From Norana najaformis (lineage: Eukaryota; Annelida; Clitellata; Crassiclitellata; Hormogastridae): a stretch of 64,000 nt of DNA. The stretch spans positions 28,472,005 through 28,536,004 of the forward strand of contig OZ029917.1 in assembly GCA_964023275.1 (NCBI GenBank). The letters run 5' to 3'. A program made the translations under genes and the position numbers. Shown here piece after piece: positions 39,283 to 50,100 of the stretch (positions are counted from its first letter, which is position 1; each line of letters starts with the position of its first letter). The notes under the pieces are model-generated. The model had not been told where the DNA came from and did no database searches. It worked only from the letters and a program-made list of their open reading frames with translations.

Positions 39283-39610
39283 AGAAGTGAGTTTTTATAC
39301 TATTCCTTCAGCTGCTATCTTGGCAGCAGCACTGGCGGCCTTGGCTGATTTGGGGCGGTATGATTCTGCCAAGGTGCCAATAACAGTGGCGTTCCAGGCA
39401 AGGCATTTTCCGCTGTATCATGGGATAAGAAACACGTTATCAGAACATCTTCCATCGGACCTGGCAAGTCCAGCTGGCTCTTTTGTAACAGAGGAGCCTG
39501 CTTTGGTGAGGCTACACCAGATGATGTCATTTATTAGCCTAAGGCATGTATGGCAGTCTGGATCTTTAGTTCGAGGGACAGAAGCGAATGTAGGCCGAGT
39601 GTCAAACACA
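39283..39610 (-). pseudogene. RLE-type retrotransposon C-terminal fragment
   Basis: The minus strand reads INDIIWCSLTKAGSSVTKEP, AGLARSDG, then (shifted) YSGKCLAWNATVIGTLAESY and AAKIAAEGI. This matches NDIIWRALTKANLPAQKEPL, GLTREDGKRPDG and GRCLTWDVTV of the 19672-22251 protein. Frameshifts and a damaged RPD motif show decay. Confidence 0.7.
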
Positions 39611-40660
39611 GGAAATTAAAGAGGCAGCAGAGCACATGCGACTGAAATGCAAGAGACACAGCTGAGAGAAATGGCAACTGAACGAGAGGCACGTAGAAAA
39701 GAAATGGAGATTATTGAAAAGAAGAAGGAGCAACAACAGAGAATCGGATTAGACAAGAAAGACCTCGTGAGAAGGAAAAGATAATTAGGCATGAATAGCA
39801 AGAATGGCGGAAGTAAAGAAAGGAGAAAAGGGAAAAACGAGGAAAAGAAATTTTAAGAAGGGAAGTAGTTATATCAAAAACGAAAAAATGGGTATCCAAT
39901 AAAACAAGATTTTACAAAAATCCCTTTTGATTTGGCAAAAACTCCATTGTATGGCCTAATATAAAACAATGGAGAATGACTTTAACAGGTTTAGTGTTGA
40001 AAGAGCAATCTTGGGCAAAATTCTGTTAGGCTACCTTCAATGAGTCCAAAGACTAGAACTGTTCTGAATTGTTTGTAAGGCCTATCATACCCGTTTTGAT
40101 GACTGTGACCGTGTCAAAAAACACATTTAGAAATAATTTTAGTTTAAGCCCAGAGAGTACAGAGCAACGTTCAATCAATGAAGCAAATAAATTGCCCGAC
40201 GAAAAAAATTACCCTGTTTAATGCAAGGTTTAAAATTTTCAGTTACAACAGATCTACAGGGGAGACCTGGAAATAATGAGATACCGGGGTATAACGGAAA
40301 ACTTCAATATTATCTTTCTTACTTACTGTTATTGGCAGTGACGTTTTCAGCCGAAAGTAAAAACCTCTTCGAAGGTGAAGGACAACAGAAATTGCGAGTT
40401 AACACTGCGCTACAAAATGGGCAAGTCACATTTGAATTATAGTCGACATCTCGGAAAAGCAGAAACTGTGTTCTTTTTGAGGGATTTCGCTATAGGAATT
40501 GCGATAGTGACGCGTTGTAAAAGAGGCTGTTTGGAAAGAGTTAAACAGCAATTTGATGGCTCAACGGAGCGGATATATCTGCTCGCAATGAAGAACAAGG
40601 CATCAAAACTCAAATACAAACACGAGCTGAAATCTCCAACAAAAAACAGCGTCACATGAT
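39611..40660. other. Stretch with charged, coiled-coil-like broken frames; unrecognised
   Basis: 39650-39780 reads ETQLREMATEREARRKEMEI-like charged sequence, broken by stops. 40430-40659 is open but unrecognised. It may be a decayed gag-like region of a retroelement; there is no support beyond composition. Confidence 0.3.
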
Positions 40661-40664
40661 ACAT

Positions 40665-40885
40665 CGTAATCGTAATCCCGAGATTTCTACAGCGCCCAAC
40701 GAAAGCCACGTCACGAGGATCAGCTTATTCACAGGCGCTCAATCAAAACAAAATCGATAGGCAAAATGTTCGGTTCCAGGTCAAGATCCAAGAGTCGGGC
40801 AGAAAGGCAAGTGGCAGCTACGGTGGGTGATGCTTGGGATTGGAGCGGAAAGAGGGATAAGAGGAAGAAGGAGAGTATCGATGCA
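40665..40885 (-). repeat. LINE family A 3' end
   Basis: CGTAATCGTAATCCCGAGAT side, CAGCGCCCAACGAAAGCCAC, CGGTTCCAGGTCAAGATCCA and a GATTGGAGCGGAAAG block. Confidence 0.85.
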
Positions 40886-41159
40886 TAAGCTTTGAAGCTG
40901 CTGTTCTAGTATCGTAGTGCTCGGTGTCGCAGCATAGCCTGCTATTGAACGGAGATAAAATCGTCATAACCTGCAACGCGTGGCCCGAGATCACAGGAGA
41001 TTGCCACTTTTGCCGAACTGCTGAGCACTATAAGAAATTCAGATTTTCTTCTCTGGAACTCGGGAGCTGATGATGCTAATAGGGTGTTGTGTTTGAAACA
41101 GATCACAACTTGGTGCCATTGAAGGAAATGCGCATGAGTTTGTCGATAACAACTTAGAG

Positions 41160-41885
41160 GTCGCATAAGAGTTATTTATGCAACTGTTCACAGTTCACAT
41201 GCTCTGATAGACAATTCTGCAACACCATCAACATATGTTCTATTGCTACTCAACACGGAAAGAGGTTATGAGCGAATTTTTCGGAAACTTGTCGAGTTGA
41301 GTTTCTTGGAATGCATGGTGCAATGTGAGACCCACATTGGCGCCACAGAGTGTCATGGCTGACTTTGAAAAGGCATGTGACTCAAATTTTCCGAAAATGT
41401 GAATTATTGGTGTCGCTTTCATTTGGGACAGTGTCTGTGGCGTAAAGTCCAAGAGAATGGTCTAGCCTCTATTTATCGAAACAATGAAAATATAAGATCG
41501 TTCGTCAAAATGCTGCTTGCACTAACAATTGTTCCGGCTCCGAATATTGCCAAGTCCTTTGATGAACTCGATGAACACTGCCCGAATGCTTTAGCGCCTA
41601 CTTCTGACTGTTGAGAAGATATCTTCATTGGCCGACAACGACGCAGTAGACGCAGTATCAAAGTATTCTCAATAGAGCTCTGGGATGTGCATGATTGAAT
41701 CGGGCAGAATCTTCTTATAAGAAATAATTGCGTTGAAGAGTGGAACCATGCGTTCCAAGAAACTGTTGACTGTCATCATACAGTGGTCTACAAATCAGTG
41801 CAGCGTTTACGTTCTAAACAGGAATTTTCGAACAAAGATGGCATCATCACATGGCAGGGAGATCAGACAGCCTATGACCTAGAAT
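41160..41885 (+). pseudogene. Mutator-like (MULE) transposase remnant
   Basis: Plus-strand frames with frameshifts read MADFEKACDSNFPK (41358-41400), HLGQCLWRKVQENGLASIYR (~41420-41480), NNENIRSFVKMLLALTIVPA, KSFDELDEHCPNALAP (~41555-41605), FSIELWDVHD and NNCVEEWNHAFQETVDCHH (~41725-41780). The DFE...(F)H.GQ.LWR..Q..GL..Y and NN.VE.WN..F pattern is that of the MULE transposase domain, including the final E of NSVEGWN-like sequences. Stops near 41615 and elsewhere make it non-functional. No terminal repeats were recognised. Confidence 0.7.
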
Positions 41886-42226
41886 AAAGTTTAATGCATA
41901 GTTAGGTGAAGCTCTGCACAGCACATCGCCAGAGAAGCACTGAGAGATCCACCCGCCGAGAGAGGTGCCCCAAAGAGGAATGCATTATAATGGGATGTTA
42001 TGGTGAAACTGTCCAGCGTTGATGGCAGATCAACTTGGTGAGCGAATATAATCTTGCATTTGGCAAAGTTAAGTGCCATCCATTTTATCCATCTCTCTAT
42101 TATCACCATGTAACAAACTTTTATTTATTTATTGTTCCTGGGTAATAAGTGTTATTTCCTAATTGCTTATGCATCATAAGTATAGAAAATGGCTAATATT
42201 CCCCACAAACTTTGCTTTTGTGACCA

Positions 42227-42289
42227 AGAATTTTCGAGAACGTTCTAGAATGTTCGAGAACCTTCTAGAACTTTCCAGAAATATAAATA
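42227..42289 (+). promoter_or_regulatory. Eleven-unit heat shock element array plus TATA box
   Basis: Consecutive 5-bp units nGAAn and nTTCn alternate without a break from 42227 to 42281: GAA at 42228, TTC 42233, GAA 42238, TTC 42243, GAA 42248, TTC 42253, GAA 42258, TTC 42263, GAA 42268, TTC 42273, GAA 42278. The HSF trimer-binding consensus is three such units. TATAAATA follows at 42282-42289, and the transposon gene's ATG is at 42364. This is the textbook layout of an inducible hsp promoter, here just inside a transposon TIR. Confidence 0.85.
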
Positions 42290-42363
42290 GCAGTATAAAT
42301 ACAGTGGTCTTAAGCCCACTACTTCAGTTTGGTCATAGCTGCCTAAGTGGATACATATCTGGG

Positions 42364-43617
42364 ATGGCATCAAGAGGCTGCAAGAATCTGTCAGACGCAT
42401 TTTGCTATGTCTGCAGCCAATTTATCAAGATAAGAGCAAGAAAGTAAACTGTGGAAGCAACTGCTAAGATGCGTGAAGCCTACAAGGCATATTTCGGCAT
42501 GTTTGTTGGGGATCAAGACAAACCCTGGGCACCTCATTTCACCTGCGAGCACTGCAAAAAAAAAGCTGGAGGGTAAGATGGGCAATTGATACTCGCTTAG
42601 ATGGTGACATTTTATGTTATAAAAGTCTCAAAAGTTTTAAATGTTGTAATTTCACAATTTTCGAAAATTTTCAATGTTATTGAACAAATATAATGATATA
42701 CGAAATATGCTGCTAGAATGTCTTACACATTAGTCATGGGTGAAATACATTTATTTTGTTATGATCACAATTTCATTTTGTTCTTTTGCAGGATGGTACA
42801 GAGGGGAAAAGAGAGCCATGAAGTTTGTTATCCCAAGAATTTGGTGAGAACCCACTGACCACTCCAGAAATTGCTACTTCTGCATGGTGGATCCTTCCAA
42901 ACGTTTGACTGGCAAGAATGCACCTGCTGTCACGTATCCGGACCTTCCTTCATCCATCTCCCCGATACCACACTGCCCTGGGCGTCCCGTACCCACTCCT
43001 TCAGAGAGAAAGCAGCCATCTTCAGAATAGAGCAGTAAGTCAGAAAGCAAGGAAGACGTTGGAAATCCAGATTACAAATTCCCAGCTGAAGAGAGAAACC
43101 TATACTATCCCAAACAAATATACCTCAATGACTAGATCAGAGATCTTGGTCACACCAAGTCCAAGGCTGAGCTTTTGACGTCTAAGCTCAAGCAGTGGAA
43201 TTTGTTGGATGAAAGTGTGCAAGTTGCAGATCAGAGCAAGCGTCACCAAGCTTTTCCAGCTTCTTCATCAGTCAAGGTTGGCTCTGCTTCTGCCACAATT
43301 TGATCGGTCTGCTCGAAGCAATTGGAATCGACTGTAACCCGAACGGGTGGCGTCTCTTCATTAACAGTTCCTCCAGGAGCCTCAAAGCCGTGCTGCTCCA
43401 TAACGGGAACAAGTACCCATCTCTTCCCCTGGCTAACTCGGTGCACCTCAAAGATGATTATAACAGCACCAAAAACTTACTAGACACCTTGAAGTATGAT
43501 GAGTACAGTTGGGAGGTCATCGGAGACTTCAAAATAATAGCAATCCTGATTGGTCTCCAAGGCGGTTTTACCAAGTTTCCCTGCTATCTTGGCCTTTGGG
43601 ACAACAGGGGACAGTAG
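42364..43617 (+). pseudogene. Transposon protein gene with one intron, damaged copy
   Basis: Exon 1 starts at ATG 42364: MASRGCKNLSDAFCYVCSQF, stop, then CKK-type ending at about 42573 (EAYKAYFGMFVGDQDKPWAP, HFTCEHCKKK). An intron with donor GTAAG (~42574) and acceptor TTCTTTTGCAG (42792) joins to WYRGEKRAMKFVIPRIW. A TGA follows where the family has CGA (Arg), a CpG transition. Then CYFCMVDPSKRLTGKNAPAV, KSKAELLTSKLKQWNLLDES (shifted) and, in the open frame 43300-43617, NPNGWRLFINSSSRSLKAVL, LHNGNKYPSLPLANSVHLKD and GDFKIIAILIGLQGGFTKFP. The second half seen in the 62712-64000 copy (GVFVGPQIREL..GERFHQDI) is missing. Stops and frameshifts indicate a defective copy. A poly-A run before the donor also shifts the frame. 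Confidence 0.7.
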
Positions 43618-43892
43618 AGACCACAGGCGGAACTGGCCACAGTGGACCGAGTTCGAAATATTTTGTGGTCATTTTTGTATAACTGTAGTGTAAATACATG
43701 TTAATATTGATTCATATGTTGTTTTTGTCTTTATTTGCACGAAAACATGCAAAATCGCCAATTTCTTCACTGGAAATAGGTCAATTTCGAAATATCATTG
43801 ACTTGGTCACAAAAGCAGTTTTGAATGAAATAACAGCCATTTTCTATACTTTTGAGGCATAAGCAAGTAAGAAATAACACTTACTACCCAGA

Positions 43893-44169
43893 CACAAAAA
43901 CTGTGTTACTATGACCTGGACATCCATAGCCACCGAGGATGCGACCCCACCTAATGTCATGGCTTAAAGATAGCCTATAAGGAGATGGTCTGAACAGGGA
44001 GACAGAATAGTAGAGGTCCAAGAGGATCTCTTTGATGGGGCCCAGATTGCGACCGGAGACAGTTATCAACACATGATACTTGAGAATAAGTTTTAATGTA
44101 AGCCAAATGACAATATGAGTAGAGCTAAGGAATGTGCTCAGAAACTGCTACTTGATTTGGCAGCCGCTG
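43893..44169. other. Spacer, no element recognised
   Basis: Nothing with a recognisable coding or repeat signature; 43905-44090 may be a decayed retroelement piece. Confidence 0.3.
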
Positions 44170-44536
44170 TAGTATAGATGGGAAATTTGTTAAAGAGAAT
44201 GTGGAGGAGCCATAATAATAATTGGCCGGTTCTTACTTGCCTCACACAGCCACGAATGCAGGTACAGCAGCAGAGTTGGCAGCTCAGAGGAAGATCACCA
44301 AATATACCGATTTATCGGCTTCCTATCAGTTCATCCCTTTGGCCTTCGAGACCCTTGGCCCGATAAATTTACAGGGCCTGGAGTTCTTAACTAATCTGGG
44401 TGGTCACTTGACCAGGGTTTCCGGAGACCCAAGGGAGACCGCTTTCCTTTTCCAACGCATTGCCTGCACAATTAAACGTTCTAATTTGATTGCCTTCCAG
44501 GACACTTTTGAGGAGCCTGACATCAACGAAGATTAG
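44170..44536 (+). pseudogene. RLE-type retrotransposon C-terminal fragment, second subfamily
   Basis: Open frame 44222-44536 reads SYLPHTATNAGTAAELAAQR, KITKYTDLSASYQFIPLAFE, TLGPINLQGLEFLTNLGGHL and RETAFLFQRIACTIKRSN. It aligns with the end of the 18.9-22.5 kb element (FVAVALETSG..., YLLQRLSVAVQRGN) but is clearly diverged, so it belongs to another subfamily. Everything 5' is missing. Confidence 0.75.
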
Positions 44537-44699
44537 CCATCTCAGAATGCAATTTTTCATCTGGATAATTTTTCAGCTTCCTGAGGGATCATAAATACCT
44601 CGGGGCAAAAAAAATAACAAAAAAAATAATAATCATATTTTGGCGATATTGGTCAGCAGAAGACGAAGCCGCCTGGGAAACAGTCGTCCAGTAAATGCA

Positions 44700-44802
44700 A
44701 GCAGATGGACTTGGCCAAGAAAGTAACATCATCATAATAATATAATAATCATAAAAATAATCATAATAATAATAATCATCATCATTATTATTATCAGAAG
44801 GA
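44700..44802. repeat. (ATA/ATC)n simple repeat
   Basis: ATAATAATC-type units, partly self-complementary with the following ATTATT run. Confidence 0.85.
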
Positions 44803-45180
44803 ACAACGTAGGCGGTTGGCTGTGACAATGATTCGGTCGACTTAATCCACACAACAGACCAACACCATCTCAAGGGCACGATGTTAATGACATAAAGAAG
44901 TTTATATAGGGCTGCAGCTTTCTTTTGAAGAGAGCAAATGTTTAATTGACCGATATCCAGACTGAAGTCTAACTGGTCCAGGATTTATTTCACACAATAG
45001 ATATGTTGCCTAAAGAAGCAACAGAAGCAGGTACAGAGATAGCCTATGATTGGCAGTCAAAGATGTTCTACATGAATTTACATTCAACCTAGTACAGAAA
45101 ATAATGTGATGGTTATCACTTAGCAGCAGAACATATGGCTGTGTTGAGAAAGCTGCACCAGGAACCAGGTAAAATGAATG
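44803..45180. other. Spacer, no element recognised
   Basis: No recognisable gene or repeat. Confidence 0.3.
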
Positions 45181-45184
45181 GGAT

Positions 45185-45865
45185 TAAAAAGGCATGAAGT
45201 AAAGAGAAAAGAACAGTTCTTTAGTTCATAGGCGACTCAAGAACACAGATAATTAAGTGTACCAGCCATGTTAGTGTTGACCTAAAGCTGCAAAAATTAA
45301 GAAATTGTGGTTGGGAGCTTGCTGTACCCTGTTAGATCACTAAGCACAAAAGTGCATGTAAATGTAAATTTACAGGCTTTTCTATAGCGACTGTATGGCA
45401 TTTCACAATGAACTGATCAGGTGGGATCCTTCACCACTGCTGTGCATTTGAATTGGCATCAAGCCACTTAAGCAAGTAACATAAGAAAACGGCCATAATC
45501 ACACTAACAGAAATTAAACCAGCATTCGCAGAGAAGTAATTAAAAACATAATGCAATGAGGCACAGCAAGTAAAAATGGCATGAAGTAAAGAGAACAATT
45601 ATTCAGTTCATGGGTGACTCATGAATGCAGATAATTAAGTGTACCAGCCATGTTAGTGTTGACCTAAACTTGCAAAAATAAGAAATTGTGGTTGGGAGCT
45701 TGCTGTACCCTTTTAGATCATGAAGCACAAAAGTAAACGGAAATGGAAACACAAATTTACAGGCTTTTCTATAGCGACCGTATGGCATTTATCAATGAAT
45801 TAATCAGGTGAGATCCTTCACCAAGGTGCGCATTTAAATGGGCACCAAGCCATTTAAGGTCCCCG
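45185..45865 (+). repeat. Tandem direct duplication of a ~290-bp unit
   Basis: 45185-45475 and 45570-45860 are direct copies sharing AGATAATTAAGTGTACCAGC, CATGTTAGTGTTGACCTAAA, AAGAAATTGTGGTTGGGAGC and GCTTTTCTATAGCGAC, with ~15% divergence by eye. A plus-strand reading begins with a FIGDSRTQIIK-like block, which may be a decayed LINE ORF1. Neither copy is open. Confidence 0.8.
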
Positions 45866-46560
45866 TGTACAGACCATGCTAACCTGAAATTCAGGTCAGG
45901 CTAAAATTTATGTCAGCAGCTAAAGAAAAAGACAAACTAGTCAGAAAATAAACTTTGAAAATCAAAATCGATAATTTAACTATTAAAATAATGACATTTA
46001 TGTAAAAAATCCTAATTCTTAACCTCCTGTTTTAGACTTCTTTCAGCCAACAACTCTTGCATAGGTTTACAGAATCATATTTTCTACACATAACAAAAGC
46101 TCTCTTCTTGACACCATTCCTATATCTTTTCTAAAAGAATGTTTGATGTCCTTGATCCAACCATTATATGAATATTCAGTTTTTCTTTGAGCCTCTCAGA
46201 AGCATTCTGCACGTGGCTATCAGTCAGATGGAAAAGCACTCTGTCTTTAATGTTTGAAAAAATTTAATGTGATACACATAAAGCAAAACTGAGGAAATTT
46301 CAATAGAAGGACTATTCTAACAGATGGAAATCCTCAATGTGCACACATCAATGCGCAAAAGCAAGAAACAAGATTATACCAAATCAAAGAAAGCGGTTTC
46401 TTCCAACTTGGTTGAGTGGAGACAGAAATGCACAGCTCACCGATGTATTCCAGAGCAATAAAAACTTTAGTGAAGCACACATAAGCATCAGGACCTAGCA
46501 GAGTATGCCATCAGCTATCAGCAGCCAATGCAAAGTATGTCGCATATAGTCTGATACATG
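45866..46560. other. Spacer, no element recognised
   Basis: AT-rich; nothing recognised. Confidence 0.35.
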
Positions 46561-46569
46561 CATGAAACC

Positions 46570-46664
46570 TGGTAGACGTAGTCCTTCACTCAATTGCTCA
46601 GTGCTATCGATCGATGCTGTCATTAGATAGTGGCACCTAATAAATGCAGAATAATAATAATAAT
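46570..46664 (+). repeat. L2-like LINE 3' tail with (AAT)n
   Basis: CAATTGCTCAGTGCTATCGA, then GATAGTGGCACCTAATAAAT and an AAT run at 46650-46664. Same family as 37450-37560. Confidence 0.65.
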
Positions 46665-47085
46665 AGACAAGCAGCAGAGTTTAGGACTTGAAGCAGTTGC
46701 AGGATCTTGAAGAGAGGAAGGCCAGACTAAGTTGACCTGGTGGTTGTTTTACAAAATCACAAAATCTAATCAATTCACAACAGTATAGTTACATACGAAG
46801 CAGGCCACTATTTGCAGTTAGAAGCAGCAGTGTGATAACATGTCTTGGCCTAACAGCTGGAAAAATGCATTCCAAAGTGTATAGTCCGAGCCACAGACTG
46901 GGTAAATCTTCCCTTCCCTCCACCCACAAATTGCTACCTGATGCTAACTACCTTATGCTAAGTGTTTAATATTACCATATACAGTTAGCAATGCAATGAC
47001 CAATTTTACAAATTTGGTGAAGAAATCAGCATTCAGTCTGTCTGATATCTGATGACAATCGGCGATTATGCTGTGCATCAGTACA

Positions 47086-47164
47086 TTAATTGGTGTCTTT
47101 GATGCCTTTGGCTGCTAAATCATTGGAGACTCGATGCAAATAAATTGGATCTGGATATCCATAT
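47086..47164 (-). CDS. DTX3L-like terminal exon
   Basis: The minus-strand acceptor ATTTCTTGTAG precedes ATATGGATATCC. The first A completes CA from the previous exon (Gln), then YGYPDPIYLHRVSNDLAAKG and IKDTN, stop TAA at 47086-47088. GYPDP.YL.RV..EL...GI is the invariant end of deltex proteins, so this exon is certain by motif and phase despite its 79 nt. Confidence 0.9.
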
Positions 47165-50100
47165 CTACAAGAAATAATTACAACAATGAAGAAAACAATC
47201 TAATCTAATCTATGGTAATAAAGATTTCTGTAGTGCTAGTTTAACACACAAGCCATCACGAGATTGCTCAAAAGCAAACTTGCAGCCTATGCTAATAATA
47301 AGCAGGCTAGGCCAGGTTAAAGTCAAAGAGGTCAGAGAGACAGTGGAAAAGCAATTATGAAATGATTCAACTGGAGTTATGATTCAGATTCTATGAATTA
47401 TTCTGTCAAACGTTAATGGTGCAGATTACCACATTACAAAAATGAGAAATAAAGGCATGCAACAGCTGGTTTAAGTCGAAACTGGAATCTGCTGAGAATG
47501 TACATATGATTACATGTATGGATATATGCATTTATACATGCACAGGTGGGTGGGTGTACATACAAATGTGGACATTGGAACAGGGAAGGCAGGTAGACCA
47601 TGACCCCACTCAAAAATCTGGGAGCCAATGGTGCCCCAACTTCTGATCCTTAAGATTCAGATTTGGATAAAAACTTTAATGGCCTGCTGAGAAGCTAGGT
47701 CAAAAGTCATCCACTCCAATCTTTATATTATAAATAAGTCTTTTTTAAGTTGTAAAGTTATGGCTCAGAAAATGGAATACAACAGTCATCAGAAATTTGA
47801 TGTTTAACAAGGTGACAAGTTTTGGCTTAGTCATTAGAAAATTTGACAGAAACTTGGTACCCCCAATTTCAAAACTGTCCAACACTCTTGAATGCATATG
47901 TATTTTTCAGAATATTTACACAGTGCCTTTTAAGTGCTTCTCAAAGACACTGGAACACATCAATCTTACAGTTCTAAAAGGTGTATCTCAAGTTTAGCTG
48001 AAACATATAATGTTTCTTGAGCATAAGCAGAAAGACAGTCCAGTGAACGAGAAAGTGCATGTGCCGTGCTGGACTTGCAGTATGGGAGTTTGAGACATCA
48101 ACTGGGCTGTGGAACACAGCAGTTGTCAACCCAGCTGACCTGAAACTGGAACACAGAGCTTCCCTGGGGCCGCCAGATGGATGATATGTCAGGTACAGGC
48201 AGATATCATCAGCATATTGGTACACCCAAGCAGTGACGAACTGAATCAGATTGGCAGTGTACAATATGTATTAAAGACGCCTAAAGGTGCTTATATGAGT
48301 TTTCTAAGTCAATAGCCATCATCATTCTCTCATTTAGTAAGGCTGTGAGCCACTCCAAAAGTTGCTGACTATTTTTGTGAGAAGTGCTGAGTCAACTGAG
48401 AAGGTTTTCATGCTCCAACAGAGCACACAATGTAAAGCATGAAGCAGAGTAGGCAGAGTCAGTTGTGCTATAGAAATCTGACAGGAACCACAACTTCACC
48501 ATCTTGGTGGACTAGCCTGTTCTGAAGCCTAATTCCAGCTGTTGTGTTAGGTTGCATGACTCTAGTTATTTCAGCCACATCTGCCATACCACTACTTTCT
48601 CGACGACCAATGATATAAACATAAGGCTAGAGATTGCCCAGTAGCTGTTGATGTAATCCAAATCCATTCCAGTCTTTAAATATTGGCTGTGTGATTGTAT
48701 GCTTTTGACCAGGTGGCAAGTATCTTTGGTCAGTGAGGTACCGCAGAGCTGTATCAGGAACTGAAGCAGCTCATCAACAAGTTTGAGTAGGAAGGTTGAA
48801 ATATGGTCCATCATGCATGTCATTGACAAAAAAGACTTAAGAAACAATTTCAAAACAGTAACTGTCACAAGGTCAGAGTGATCCAAGCAGCATTCGGTTG
48901 TTGAGCAGAGCCGTGAATAAAAAACAACCATCAAAAATGGATGTATTACATAGTGCAATTGTATTTTTTCTTGTTATCCTTTTACATTTGATATGTTTTA
49001 GATGATACCTGCTTTGCACTAAACCAGATTAAAAACTGCAAAACGCTGCAGTAGCTTGAACAAAAATGTGACTGTTCTGTTATCTCAAAGCTATGAAAGT
49101 CTAAAATCATGTCCATATTGGAAAGGATTACAAAAGTCTCAATTCTGTTGGACACTTCTGATGATCTCAAAGACATCTTGAAGGAGTAGTTCTGTGAAGA
49201 CGGCCATAATGATGTTAGCAGCAATAAAGACATTGCTGAGCAGAAATCAGTAGAAGATACTTTGTAATCTCCAGGAGACATTTTCTCAATACCTTGGACC
49301 ATGATCATCTTATTTTTACCTATGGCTGCAATGATAAACAAGTAGTTTCGGTATGAACTGACAAATGTGAGGCTGTGATTTTTTAAGCATTCATGTGCAG
49401 ATCCTGTAAACTGTAACAAAAGGCTGGATGAACTCCTTTAGCAAAATACTTTACTCTACTGAACACAAACTTTTTGCACATTAGTCTTATGGGCAGTTTG
49501 AACTGTTGTATAGCTATCTGTCAAGAACAAAAATATTGAGATGGCTCCAGCTGTTCTTTGAAATCAAGACAAAATCTACAAACAAAATACTGAGATGGCA
49601 AGGGATTAAGCGAAAAAACACACACTGCTCATAATGCTCATCTGTGAAATGAACAAAGTGTTTGTTCATTTCACGGATGCAATCAGTACACATTCCAGCA
49701 AGTACAAGTACCATCTGACGAAGAGCAAGTAGCAGCATTGTATTTCTTAATGCCTTATAAGGTTGGCCTGTTTGGTATTATGTGTGAAGCTTTATTGAAG
49801 ATGGTGTTTTGGGTAATAGCTGAATGAGGTGTTGCTGGAAAAGGCCTGGACCAAGTCATTTCCATGTTGCATTACAGCTTTAAAAGTCTCGTTTTGAGTG
49901 AGGCTGATGCTGTCTTAATGCTGACAAATGTATCAGTTGAAATAAGAACCAGCTTTTCCTGTTTTATTTGTGCTAGAGATTATTGTGTGGTCTCCACTGA
50001 AAGATAATACTCCACTTCTTAGTAGTTGGACACATTAAGTTATTATGAAGCAAACCATCTTCAAAAAAATGTTCTGACACACTCTGCATGCAAGAGCAGA

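Larger units (their letters stand above)
42138..43892 (+). mobile_element. TIR DNA transposon with heat-shock-type promoter and intron-containing gene
   Basis: Left TIR 42138-42227 and right TIR 43803-43892 are inverted and ~75-80% alike (CTGGGTAATAAGTGTTATTT on the left, CTGGGTAGTAAGTGTTATTT on the reversed right; both share TATAGAAAATGGCT and GCTTTTGTGACCAA). Inside are a promoter (42227-42289) and a plus-strand gene (42364-43617) of the family also present at 62712-64000. No clear target duplication is seen. The gene retains an intron, so the element moves as DNA. The superfamily is not known to me. Confidence 0.75.

Noticed and set aside
48982..49738. 145- and 74-codon minus-strand frames as host exons
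   Set aside because: No recognisable domain or splice-phase fit with the deltex gene; more likely decayed LINE sequence.
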